Part shown: positions 20,747 to 28,636 of the stretch, one piece after another
Numbering within the stretch: position 1 is the stretch's first letter
Layout: each line of letters starts with the position of its first letter
Origin: Shouchella xiaoxiensis
GTDB lineage: Bacteria; Bacillota; Bacilli; Bacillales; Bacillaceae_D
Direction: 5' to 3'
Assembly: GCF_016907895.1 (NCBI RefSeq)
Contig: NZ_JAFBCV010000002.1
Location: 186,001-250,000, forward strand
Length of the DNA stretch: 64,000 bases
Made by a program: the position numbers and the translations under genes
The notes under the pieces: model-generated
What the model was told of the DNA's origin: nothing
The model's database searches: none
What the model saw: only the letters and a program-made list of their open reading frames with translations

Positions 20747-21748
20747 ATGAAACAAAGATGGATTCATATTGTACTATGTTGCTCGGTCGCTGTATTGGCC
20801 TATGGAGCGATTCAAAATCCGTTTTCACTTCAGTATATTGAGACGGTTAAAACAAATGCGACGATGCTTGTTGAGACAGAAGAAGATCCGCTTTACCAAG
20901 AAATCACCGACCATGCGTCCCAAGTCAATATTCCTGCTACTGATGCAAGAGTGGATAAAGTATGGAAGGCATTGCCAGGATATAATGGACTTGAGGTTGA
21001 CGTGCAACAATCCTATGATAAGATGAAAGAATCTGGGACATTTAGCCAATCGAAGCTCGTTTTCAAGGAAACAAAACCGGAGCTGCACCTCTCGGACTTA
21101 CCTCCTGCACCTACGTATAAAGGGTTATCCGACAAACCGATGACATCCTTATTAATTAATGTCGCCTGGGGCAATGAATTTTTACCAGATATGCTTAAAG
21201 TACTAAAGGACCATAATGTTCAAGCTACTTTTTTTCTTGACGGATCTTGGGTTAAGAAAAACCCACAATTAGCACTGATGATTAAAGAAGAAGGGCATGA
21301 AATTGGCAGTCATGCGTATTCTCATCCGCATATGAATTCGTTATCTGCAGCTGCAATTGACGAAGAGCTGGTTAAAACGAATGAAGTAATTGAAGCGACA
21401 CTAGACTTAACACCGAAGTGGTTTGCGCCGCCAAGTGGTGAATTTAATCAGCAAGTCATCGATCGAGTTGCTGCGCATGATATGCATACGATTTTATGGA
21501 CGGTCGATACGATTGACTGGAAGAAGCCTGAGCCGTCTGTTATGGTAGAGCGAGTTGTGAATCAAATGGAAGCTGGTTCGATGCTGTTAATGCATCCGAC
21601 AGAAGCATCCTCAACCGGACTCGATGCAATGATTTCGGGGATAAAGCAAAAAAATCTATTAGTTGGTACAGTCAGTCAGCTGATGGATGAAACCAGAATA
21701 CCGCGCAATATGGAAGTAGACATCAATGGGGGTTCAAATCGTGATTAA
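20747..21748 (+). CDS. ylxY: YlxY, polysaccharide deacetylase-fold protein lacking the metal-site Asp pair
   Basis: This 333-residue protein starts with a short hydrophobic segment (about residues 5-22), a signal peptide or anchor, followed by a NodB-type polysaccharide deacetylase domain at about 120-320. The ATFFLDGSW strand, GSHAYSHPHMNSL (the two metal-binding histidines) and APPSGEFN are present. The usual TFDDG motif, however, reads NVAWG, so the catalytic and metal-binding aspartates are absent. It is probably not a normal deacetylase. It lies after pnp as in B. subtilis and overlaps the next gene by about eight bases. Confidence 0.88.
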   Translation: MKQRWIHIVLCCSVAVLAYGAIQNPFSLQYIETVKTNATMLVETEEDPLYQEITDHASQVNIPATDARVDKVWKALPGYNGLEVDVQQSYDKMKESGTFSQSKLVFKETKPELHLSDLPPAPTYKGLSDKPMTSLLINVAWGNEFLPDMLKVLKDHNVQATFFLDGSWVKKNPQLALMIKEEGHEIGSHAYSHPHMNSLSAAAIDEELVKTNEVIEATLDLTPKWFAPPSGEFNQQVIDRVAAHDMHTILWTVDTIDWKKPEPSVMVERVVNQMEAGSMLLMHPTEASSTGLDAMISGIKQKNLLVGTVSQLMDETRIPRNMEVDINGGSNRD

Positions 21749-22985
21749 TAAACAAACGCTAGATAATGGCGTGCGCATTATGGCGGAGAAAAATGAGACC
21801 GTCCGCTCTGTTGCGATCGGAATTTGGGTAAAAACGGGTTCGCGGAATGAGGGACTACATGAGAATGGTATCTCTCATTTTATCGAACATATGCTGTTTA
21901 AGGGCACAGAGACGAGAAGTCCGCAGCAGATTGCAGAAGCATTTGACCGGATTGGCGGTCAAGTCAACGCGTTTACGGCAAAAGAATACACATGCTACTA
22001 CGCAAAAGTATTAGATGAGCATGTGCGTATTGCTTTGGATGTTCTTCAAGACATGTTTTTCAATTCCGTGTTCGAAGAAAAAGAGATAGAACGGGAAAAA
22101 AATGTTGTTCTTGAAGAAATTAGGATGGTAGAAGATACGCCGGACGATTTAGTTCATGACTTATTAAGTGAGGCGACGTTTGGTGAGGCAACGCTCGCCA
22201 ATCCGATATTAGGAACGGAAGAGACGCTTGATTCCTTTACAAAGAACCAGCTGCATGACTACATGGATCGCTTCTATACAGGTGATCGTGTTGTTATTTC
22301 TGTTTCTGGTCATTACGACGATCAACTTCTTTTAGAGCTTGAAGATCTTTTCTCAGCTGTAAAGAAAAGCAGGGAAGAATTCCTTGTTCCAGAGGCTCGG
22401 TTTGAACCGATTCAAAACTACCGCTATAAAGAAACCGAACAAGCTCACCTTTGTTTAGCATACCCAGGACTGGAAGTTGGTTCGGAAGATATGTTTGGTT
22501 TAGTTCTGTTAAACAATACGCTAGGAGGAAGCATGTCAAGCCGCTTGTTTCAAACGATTCGAGAAGATCAAGGTTTATGCTATTCAGTCTTCTCTTACCA
22601 CTCCTCCTACGAACATGTCGGAACCGTTACGCTCTATGCTGGTACGCAGTTAACTCAGCTCGAAAAACTGTCTGAAGCAATGGCTCAGGTGACGCAGAAT
22701 GTTCAACAACAAGGAATAACGAAAAAAGAGCTCGAGAATGGAAAAGAACAATTAAAAGGAAGCATCATGCTCGGGCTTGAAAGTACAAGCAGCAGAATGA
22801 CCCGTAATGGGAAGAACGAATTGATGATTGAAAAGCATCGAAGCTTAGACCAATTACTCGATGATATTAACCGTGTATCACTTGAAAATGTCAATGAATT
22901 AGCAGAGCGCTTATTTAACGTTAGCCCTGCGTTATCCATTGTTGCTCCAAGTGAAACGATGCCAATGACTTTTTACAACAACTAG
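21741..22985 (+). CDS. mlpA: M16 family zinc peptidase MlpA
   Basis: A mitochondrial-processing-peptidase-like M16 protein of 414 residues (YmxG/MlpA in B. subtilis, linked there to control of extracellular protease genes). The inverted zinc motif HFIEH lies near residue 48, with a conserved glutamate about 75 residues later in the EEIRMVEDTPDD region. This is consistent with an active enzyme. GTG 21741 is preferred to ATG 21726, since TGGGGGTT sits about seven bases before it. It overlaps ylxY. Confidence 0.9.
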   Translation: MINKQTLDNGVRIMAEKNETVRSVAIGIWVKTGSRNEGLHENGISHFIEHMLFKGTETRSPQQIAEAFDRIGGQVNAFTAKEYTCYYAKVLDEHVRIALDVLQDMFFNSVFEEKEIEREKNVVLEEIRMVEDTPDDLVHDLLSEATFGEATLANPILGTEETLDSFTKNQLHDYMDRFYTGDRVVISVSGHYDDQLLLELEDLFSAVKKSREEFLVPEARFEPIQNYRYKETEQAHLCLAYPGLEVGSEDMFGLVLLNNTLGGSMSSRLFQTIREDQGLCYSVFSYHSSYEHVGTVTLYAGTQLTQLEKLSEAMAQVTQNVQQQGITKKELENGKEQLKGSIMLGLESTSSRMTRNGKNELMIEKHRSLDQLLDDINRVSLENVNELAERLFNVSPALSIVAPSETMPMTFYNN

Positions 22986-23032
22986 TCTAGTTTATGGACG
23001 ATCCTCATATCATGAGATAAGAGGTGAGTGAG

Positions 23033-23275
23033 ATGAGATTAAGTGAGATTGCCAATAAAGAAATCATTGATTTTGAAAAAGGGGAGCGCCTTGGCGTACT
23101 TGGACAAACCGATGTGCTTTTCAATGAACAAACAGGAGAAATTCACGCCTTTATCGTACCTATCTCAAAGTGGTATCAATTTAATCGTAAAGATAAAGAT
23201 GTAACGGTATACTGGCAACAAATTAAAAAGATTGGTCAAGATATGATCATCATTGATACGGAAGGTCTGTCCTAG
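23033..23275 (+). CDS. ymxH: YmxH, PRC-barrel protein (YlmC/YmxH family)
   Basis: An 80-residue protein of the YlmC/YmxH sporulation-associated family with one PRC-barrel fold. The text RLSEIANKEIIDFEKGERLG and the hydrophobic beta-strand pattern of the remainder fit. The function is unknown. ATG 23033 follows AAGAGGTGA; an in-frame GTG at 23024 sits in that site. The end of the gene forms the left arm of a terminator. Confidence 0.85.
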   Translation: MRLSEIANKEIIDFEKGERLGVLGQTDVLFNEQTGEIHAFIVPISKWYQFNRKDKDVTVYWQQIKKIGQDMIIIDTEGLS

Positions 23276-23292
23276 GGGGCAGGCCTTTTTTT
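23262..23292 (+). terminator. Intrinsic terminator overlapping the end of ymxH
   Basis: AAGGTCTGTCC (23262-23272) pairs with GGGCAGGCCTT (23277-23287) with two G-T pairs and a four-base loop, then T7. The stem includes the last codons and the stop of ymxH. Confidence 0.85.
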
Positions 23293-23300
23293 GTGCTGGA

Positions 23301-23328
23301 ACGGAATATGCTACCGGGTCATATGGTA
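23301..23328 (+). promoter_or_regulatory. Sigma-K-type promoter of dpaA-dpaB
   Basis: AC at 23301-23302, 17 bases, then CATATGGTA at 23320-23328, matching AC-N16/17-CATANNNTA. Sigma-K controls dipicolinate synthase in B. subtilis, which supports the assignment. Confidence 0.65.
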
Positions 23329-23427
23329 AAGAAAGAAGATTCTATTTGCCTAAAGTGAGCGAGTCTGTATAAATCAACTCGCATGCATTGTTTGATAGAA
23401 GTGATCTGGTTTATGGGAGGTAACAAC

Positions 23428-24312
23428 ATGCTGACTGGCATTCACGTTGTAATGATTGGCGGAGACGCAAGGCAGTTGGAAATCATTCGAAAGCTATCGA
23501 CGCTTGATGCGCGAATCTCGCTTGTCGGATTTGATCAGCTTAATGATGGGTTTATTGGTGCAAACAAACAAGAGCTCTCAGAGATTGATTGGGGAACAGC
23601 TGAAGCGATTTTACTCCCTGTTGGTGGGATGTCTAATGATGGTTTTATCAACAGTGTCTTCTCAAATGAAAAATTAAAGTTAGAAGAGATTCATTTAAGT
23701 GAAACACCTGAAACGTGTACGATCTATACGGGAATTTCGTCCGACCGATTAGAGAAATTGGCGAAAAAAACAAAACGTCAGATCGCTGTTTTAATGAACC
23801 GTGACGATGTTGCCATTTATAATTCCATTCCAACAGCTGAAGGCGCGGTGATGCTGGCGATCCAGCACACGGACACTACGATTCATCATGCCAAGGTTGC
23901 TGTTCTAGGATTAGGCAGAATTGGATTGACCATTGCGAAAACGTTTAAATCACTTGGTGCGGATGTATCAGTTGGTGTCCGCGAGTCGGCATTGTTGGCG
24001 CGCGCATTTGAGCTTGGAATGAGACCTTTTTCAATTGATCGCGCAAAAGAAGCACTATCGGAGATGGATATTGTGATTAATACCATTCCTGCTAAAGTGG
24101 TGACGGCAAATGTGTTGACGGAAATGAAGCAACACGCGTTCTTACTGGACTTAGCTTCAAAACCTGGAGGAATTGACTTAACATACGCGGAAAAACGCGG
24201 TTTAAAAGCGATGCTCGTCCCGGGACTACCAGGGATGGTCGCCCCAAAAACAGCCGGAAAAATTTTAGCAAACGTGTTAAGTGATTTATTACTGGAACAA
24301 ATTCAATCATAA
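23428..24312 (+). CDS. dpaA: Dipicolinate synthase subunit A
   Basis: With DpaB it oxidises 4-hydroxy-tetrahydrodipicolinate to dipicolinic acid in the mother cell; dipicolinate then fills the spore core. The 294-residue protein has an N-terminal domain (IGGDARQLEIIRKL) and a C-terminal Rossmann NAD(P)-binding domain with VLGLGRIGLTIAKTF near 155 and the LPGLPGMVAPKTAG end. ATG 23428 follows GGGAGG; a longer frame from 23383 includes the promoter-proximal leader and is unlikely. The sigma-K-type promoter upstream fits mother-cell expression. DapA, encoded at 27313, makes its substrate. Confidence 0.95.
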   Translation: MLTGIHVVMIGGDARQLEIIRKLSTLDARISLVGFDQLNDGFIGANKQELSEIDWGTAEAILLPVGGMSNDGFINSVFSNEKLKLEEIHLSETPETCTIYTGISSDRLEKLAKKTKRQIAVLMNRDDVAIYNSIPTAEGAVMLAIQHTDTTIHHAKVAVLGLGRIGLTIAKTFKSLGADVSVGVRESALLARAFELGMRPFSIDRAKEALSEMDIVINTIPAKVVTANVLTEMKQHAFLLDLASKPGGIDLTYAEKRGLKAMLVPGLPGMVAPKTAGKILANVLSDLLLEQIQS

Positions 24313-24329
24313 ACAAAGGAGCGAATAGG

Positions 24330-24914
24330 ATGTTTGAAGGAAAGCATATTGGGTTTGGTTTAACAGGCTCTCATTGTACATTTGAGGCGACATATCCGCA
24401 GATTGAAGCACTTGTAAAGCTCGGGGCAAAAGTGACCCCCTTTCTGACTTATACCGTTGAAACAACCGACACCAAGTTTGGTGACAGTGCCGACTGGATG
24501 CAAAAATTGCAAAGTATTACGCCAGAGCCATTCGTCAATTCAATGGTGAAAGCAGAACCTTTTGGTCCAAAAACACCGCTTGATTTGATGATTATTGCAC
24601 CGATGACGGGCAATTCCATTTCAAAGTTTGCGAATGCAATGACAGACTCTCCTGTTTTAATGGGCGCAAAATCAACGTTGCGCAATGGGAAACCTGTACT
24701 GCTTGCGATTTCGACAAATGACGGCCTTGGTCTTAACGGCGTCAACATTATGAAGCTTATGGCTACAAAAAACATCTTCTTTGTGCCTTACGGTCAAGAT
24801 GACCATATAAAAAAGCCAAATTCATTGGTTGCCCACATGGATCAACTGATTCCAGCAGCCAAAGCAGCGATGAATGGCCAGCAAATACAGCCCGTTCTTT
24901 CCTACCAAAAATAA
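24330..24914 (+). CDS. dpaB: Dipicolinate synthase subunit B
   Basis: DpaB is the flavoprotein-like second subunit of dipicolinate synthase. The 194 residues begin GKHIGFGLTGSHCTFEATYPQ, matching the flavin-dependent decarboxylase-like fold of SpoVFB. The APMTGNSISKFANA and TNDGLGLNGVNI segments follow. ATG 24330 follows AAAGGAG, 17 bases after dpaA, so the two subunits are cotranscribed. Its presence shows the organism makes heat-resistant spores by the standard pathway. Confidence 0.95.
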   Translation: MFEGKHIGFGLTGSHCTFEATYPQIEALVKLGAKVTPFLTYTVETTDTKFGDSADWMQKLQSITPEPFVNSMVKAEPFGPKTPLDLMIIAPMTGNSISKFANAMTDSPVLMGAKSTLRNGKPVLLAISTNDGLGLNGVNIMKLMATKNIFFVPYGQDDHIKKPNSLVAHMDQLIPAAKAAMNGQQIQPVLSYQK

Positions 24915-25013
24915 AAATAGGCTTCGGACAGTTGCGTAAGAACGCCAAATCCCGTAAAGTTTAGTAGAGGACAAAAAGAGATAGAGTGCTGAACTTAAGG
25001 GAGGAAGAGAACG

Positions 25014-26063
25014 ATGAATAAACACGCGTATAATGTAGCAATCGTAGGAGCAACTGGAGCAGTAGGACAACAGATGCTTAAAACGTTGGAAGAAAGAGAG
25101 TTTCCAATTGCGAGCTTAAAGCTCTTATCTTCGAAACGCTCAGCTGGTAAGCAGATTGAATTTAAAGGAACGACCTATACAGTAGAAGAGGCAGTACCAG
25201 AATCGTTTGCTGATGTAAATGTTGCTTTGTTTTCCGCAGGTGGGTCTGTATCTAAAGCACTTATTCCAGAGGCGGTTAAGCGCGGGGCTGTATGTGTTGA
25301 TAATACAAGTGCGTTTCGTATGGACGAAAACGTACCCCTTGTTGTGCCTGAAGTGAACGAAGCAGATTTACACAATCACACTGGGGTGATTGCGAACCCA
25401 AACTGTTCAACGATCCAAATGGTTGTTGCACTTGAGCCAATTCGTCAGGAACTGGGATTAAAGAAAGTTGTCGTATCAACGTATCAAGCTGTTTCCGGAG
25501 CAGGGTTAGATGCAGTGGAGGAAATGGAACATCAAACAAAAGCCATTCTGAATGGCGAACCGGTTAAGGCTGAAGTGTTACCAGTCGGAGGCGACAAAAA
25601 GCATTATCAAATTGCCTTTAATGCGGTTCCGCAAATCGATTTGTTCCAAGAGAACGGCTATACATTTGAAGAAATGAAAATGATTAATGAAACGAAGAAA
25701 ATTATGCATATGCCTGAGCTTGAAGTGGCTGCAACTTGCGTCCGTCTCCCGATTGAAACAGGTCATTCTGAGTCGGTTTATTTTGAAACAAACAAGGGTG
25801 GCACAAGCGTCACGGACATTCAGCAAATGCTTGCCGATGCGCCAGGTGTGACGTTACAAGATAACCCATCTGAACAATTGTATCCAATGGTTACTACCTC
25901 AGTTGGCAAAAACGATGTATTTGTTGGCCGAGTTCGTCGCGACCTAGATCGTGACAATGGTTATCATGCTTGGATTGTATCTGATAATTTATTAAAAGGG
26001 GCAGCTTGGAATTCGGTGCAAATTGCTGAAAGTCTCGTTAAGCTGAACCTGTTGGGTAAGTGA
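25014..26063 (+). CDS. asd: Aspartate-semialdehyde dehydrogenase
   Basis: Asd reduces aspartyl phosphate to aspartate semialdehyde with NADPH for lysine, methionine, threonine, diaminopimelate and dipicolinate. The 349-residue protein has the N-terminal VGATGAVGQQML nucleotide loop, ANPNCSTIQMV with the catalytic cysteine near residue 130, and HYQIAFNAVPQID. ATG 25014 follows GGGAGG. The roughly 100 bases before it hold no convincing terminator or promoter, so transcription from dpaB may run through. Confidence 0.96.
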   Translation: MNKHAYNVAIVGATGAVGQQMLKTLEEREFPIASLKLLSSKRSAGKQIEFKGTTYTVEEAVPESFADVNVALFSAGGSVSKALIPEAVKRGAVCVDNTSAFRMDENVPLVVPEVNEADLHNHTGVIANPNCSTIQMVVALEPIRQELGLKKVVVSTYQAVSGAGLDAVEEMEHQTKAILNGEPVKAEVLPVGGDKKHYQIAFNAVPQIDLFQENGYTFEEMKMINETKKIMHMPELEVAATCVRLPIETGHSESVYFETNKGGTSVTDIQQMLADAPGVTLQDNPSEQLYPMVTTSVGKNDVFVGRVRRDLDRDNGYHAWIVSDNLLKGAAWNSVQIAESLVKLNLLGK

Positions 26064-26072
26064 GCGTAGATT

Positions 26073-27287
26073 ATGAAAACAATCATTCAAAAATTTGGTG
26101 GAACGTCTGTTAAATCAACGGAGACGAGGCTTCAAGCCGTCCGCCATGTGCAAAAAGCAGTAAATGACGGTTATAAAGTCGTCGTTGTTGTATCAGCGAT
26201 GGGGCGTAGCGGTGACCCTTACGCAACCGACACGTTGCTTTCCCTTGTAAACAAGGTTCATATTACAAAACGAGAACAAGATCTGCTCGTTTCTTGTGGA
26301 GAAACGATTTCAGCTGTTGTTTTCTCCGAGTTGCTTAATTCTCACGGAGTTCAAGCGCAAGCAATGAGCGGGGCAAGAGCAGGATTCCGCACCAATGAAG
26401 AATTTCAAAATGCAAAGATTAAAGAAATGAAGTGTGAGCATTTACTAAAAACACTTGAAGCAGTTGATGTAGTTGTAGTAACCGGGTTTCAAGGCCAGTC
26501 TCAGTCAGGCGATATGACAACACTTGGTAGAGGCGGAAGCGATACATCGGCAACCGCACTTGGTGCAGCGATTCATGCCGAATGGGTTGATATATTCACT
26601 GATGTTGAAGGTGTGATGACCGCTGATCCTCGCATCGTTCATGATGCAAGAGCGTTGCAAACCATGTCATACAATGAAATTTGCAATATGGCTTACCAGG
26701 GAGCGAAGGTCATCCATCCCCGGGCAGTCGAAATTGCGATGCAGGCAAAAATTCCCCTGCGAATTCGTTCAACATACTCAGACTCGGAAGGTACCCTTGT
26801 CACATCTGGTTTAACCTCTCATGGAATGGACGTGAGTGAACGAATGATTACAGGAATTGCTCATGTGGCAAACGTCACGCAAATTAAAGTAGGCGTAAAA
26901 GAAGGGCAGCTTGATTTGCAAGAAAATGTATTTAAATCAATGGCAAAAGCCAAGATTAGTGTTGATTTTATTAATATTAGCCCGAGTGGAGTCACGTACA
27001 CTGTACAGGATGACGACGCGGAAGAAGCGGAGGCAGTCTTGCGGAACTTAGGCTATAAGCCCGAACTGCGCAAAGGTTGTGCAAAAGTATCTGCTGTTGG
27101 TGCAGGTATGACAGGTGTTCCGGGCGTAGCAGCACGAATTGTTTCTGCCTTGAGTGGAGCAAACGTCCAAATCTTGCAATCAGCTGATTCCCATACGACT
27201 ATATGGGTGTTGGTTAAAAACGAAGATATGGAAAGAGCCGTTAATGCGCTCCACAACATGTTTCAATTAAACGAAGTCATCGCTTAA
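26073..27287 (+). CDS. dapG: Aspartokinase I (diaminopimelate-sensitive type)
   Basis: DapG phosphorylates aspartate for diaminopimelate and dipicolinate synthesis. The 404-residue protein starts IIQKFGGTSVKS, the kinase signature, with TLGRGGSDTSATALGAA near residue 150. It ends in two ACT regulatory domains at about 265-400. In B. subtilis DapG is the isoform inhibited by meso-diaminopimelate and sits in the same gene order, which is why I use this symbol. The gap to asd is nine bases. Confidence 0.93.
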   Translation: MKTIIQKFGGTSVKSTETRLQAVRHVQKAVNDGYKVVVVVSAMGRSGDPYATDTLLSLVNKVHITKREQDLLVSCGETISAVVFSELLNSHGVQAQAMSGARAGFRTNEEFQNAKIKEMKCEHLLKTLEAVDVVVVTGFQGQSQSGDMTTLGRGGSDTSATALGAAIHAEWVDIFTDVEGVMTADPRIVHDARALQTMSYNEICNMAYQGAKVIHPRAVEIAMQAKIPLRIRSTYSDSEGTLVTSGLTSHGMDVSERMITGIAHVANVTQIKVGVKEGQLDLQENVFKSMAKAKISVDFINISPSGVTYTVQDDDAEEAEAVLRNLGYKPELRKGCAKVSAVGAGMTGVPGVAARIVSALSGANVQILQSADSHTTIWVLVKNEDMERAVNALHNMFQLNEVIA

Positions 27288-27312
27288 TTCCGATTTATTG
27301 GAGGCGCTAGTT

Positions 27313-28197
27313 GTGAAACCGATTGAAAACTTTGGTCCATTGTGGACAGCAATGGTTACGCCGTTTACAACTGAAGAAAAAATTGATTACAAAGCTTGTG
27401 CACGTTTAATAGATTACTTGATTGCTAACGGGACAGATGTCCTCGTGGTAGCTGGAACAACCGGCGAATCCCCACAGCTTTCAGCAGCTGAATCCAGCGA
27501 CTTGTTTCGCTTTTGTGTGCAGCATGCAAACAATCGTGTGCCGATTATTGCTGGAACAGGAACAAATAGTACAAAAACAACAATTGAGCGAACTGTAGCG
27601 GCTGAAAAAACCGGTGTGGATGGCATAATGGTTGTTACCCCGTACTACAACAAACCGTCTCAGCAAGGCATGCTTGCTCATTTTAAAGCTGTTGCTGCAT
27701 GTACAGAATTACCCGTGATGCTTTATAATGTGCCAGGGCGAACAGGAATAAATATGGAAGCCCCTATTACGATTGAGCTTGCAAAAGTGAACAATATCGT
27801 CGCGATTAAAGAAGCGAGTGGTGATTTAGAACAAATCGCAACGATTATCGAGCATACAGATGAGACGTTTGCCGTTTACAGCGGAGACGATGCTTTAGCA
27901 TTACCAATACTAGCGTTAGGTGGAGATGGCGTTGTTTCTGTGGCTTCTCATGTTATAGGTGCAGAAATGCAAGCGATGATTCAAGCTTATCAAAGTGGAC
28001 AGCACTTGGAAGCTGCTGCAGCTCATCGCAAGCTCCTACCCGTCATGAAGGCAATGTTTTTAGCACCGAATCCGATTTGTGTCAAATATGCTTTAAAACA
28101 ACGAGGAATCGATGTAGGCGACGTTTTACTGCCGCTCGAACCGATTACTGCTCAAGAAAAAACACGCGTTGATTTAGCGTTAAACACATTGGAATAA
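27313..28197 (+). CDS. dapA: 4-hydroxy-tetrahydrodipicolinate synthase
   Basis: DapA condenses pyruvate with aspartate semialdehyde, giving the product that DpaAB oxidises during sporulation. The 294-residue TIM barrel shows GTTGESPQLS near residue 47, MLYNVPGRTG with the conserved tyrosine near 138, and VAIKEASGDL with the Schiff-base lysine near 166. GTG 27313 follows TGGAGGCG at eight bases; the TTG at 27298 overlaps the site. A strong palindromic terminator follows. Confidence 0.95.
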   Translation: MKPIENFGPLWTAMVTPFTTEEKIDYKACARLIDYLIANGTDVLVVAGTTGESPQLSAAESSDLFRFCVQHANNRVPIIAGTGTNSTKTTIERTVAAEKTGVDGIMVVTPYYNKPSQQGMLAHFKAVAACTELPVMLYNVPGRTGINMEAPITIELAKVNNIVAIKEASGDLEQIATIIEHTDETFAVYSGDDALALPILALGGDGVVSVASHVIGAEMQAMIQAYQSGQHLEAAAAHRKLLPVMKAMFLAPNPICVKYALKQRGIDVGDVLLPLEPITAQEKTRVDLALNTLE

Positions 28198-28200
28198 ATA

Positions 28201-28239
28201 AAAAACTCCGTTAAGTCGCGACTTAACGGAGTTTTTTAT
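28201..28239 (+). terminator. Strong terminator after dapA
   Basis: A 36-base perfect palindrome (28201-28236) of A-rich left arm, CTCCGTTAAGTCG core and T-rich right arm. It could act in both directions. Confidence 0.9.
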
Positions 28240-28269
28240 TCCTCTCACACCCGTGGACAAGGAATCCTC

Positions 28270-28299
28270 TTGTTTTTAACTAGAAAATTAAGGTATACT
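28270..28299 (+). promoter_or_regulatory. Probable sigma-A promoter of rnjB
   Basis: TTGTTT at 28270-28275, an 18-base spacer and TATACT at 28294-28299. Transcription would start near 28306, about 330 bases before rnjB. Confidence 0.5.
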
Positions 28300-28636
28300 A
28301 AGTCTCAAGTGATGCGTTCGGGTAAAGGTAGGCTTGGAAGCCACCAGTATAAATAGTTCATTGTATTGAATCGGAACAATACGAGCAAATGCAGCTTATA
28401 TTCCTTTTAGTGTTCTACGAATTAGACGTTTTCTAAAAATAAGCGCCACGGTCGCTTCATTTTATGATTGAGGAGAATGTTCAAAGGAGTGTAACGCTGT
28501 TGTTTGGCATCGTTTGGTGGCCATTCCAGTTAACCTAAGATACGCGTGATACGTAAAACGTGACAAATAAAACGAAAATAAGCAACAACGATAATGGTAA
28601 GATGCCAGTTTGATGTTGTAATAGGAGGATAATTCA
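28300..28636 (+). promoter_or_regulatory. Long structured leader of rnjB without a recognised gene
   Basis: Between dapA and rnjB, 439 bases hold no gene of ordinary length. After the promoter I see three hairpins: GGCTT-GG-AAGCC framed by GGT and ACC near 28330-28348, GTATTG with CAATAC near 28365-28391, and AGCG with CGCT near 28442-28456 followed by a T-rich stretch. Two very short frames with ribosome-binding sites follow (ATG 28477, TTG 28500). I recognise no known riboswitch; a T-box is excluded because its conserved GGTGG box is absent. Confidence 0.4.

Noticed and set aside
24915-25013. Promoter between dpaB and asd (TTGCGT-N17-TAAAGT)
   Set aside because: Only three and four matches to consensus, no supporting terminator before it.
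28477-28538. Two tiny frames in the rnjB leader as genes
   Set aside because: Five and twelve codons are too short to support as coding sequences without translation data; noted only as a finding.
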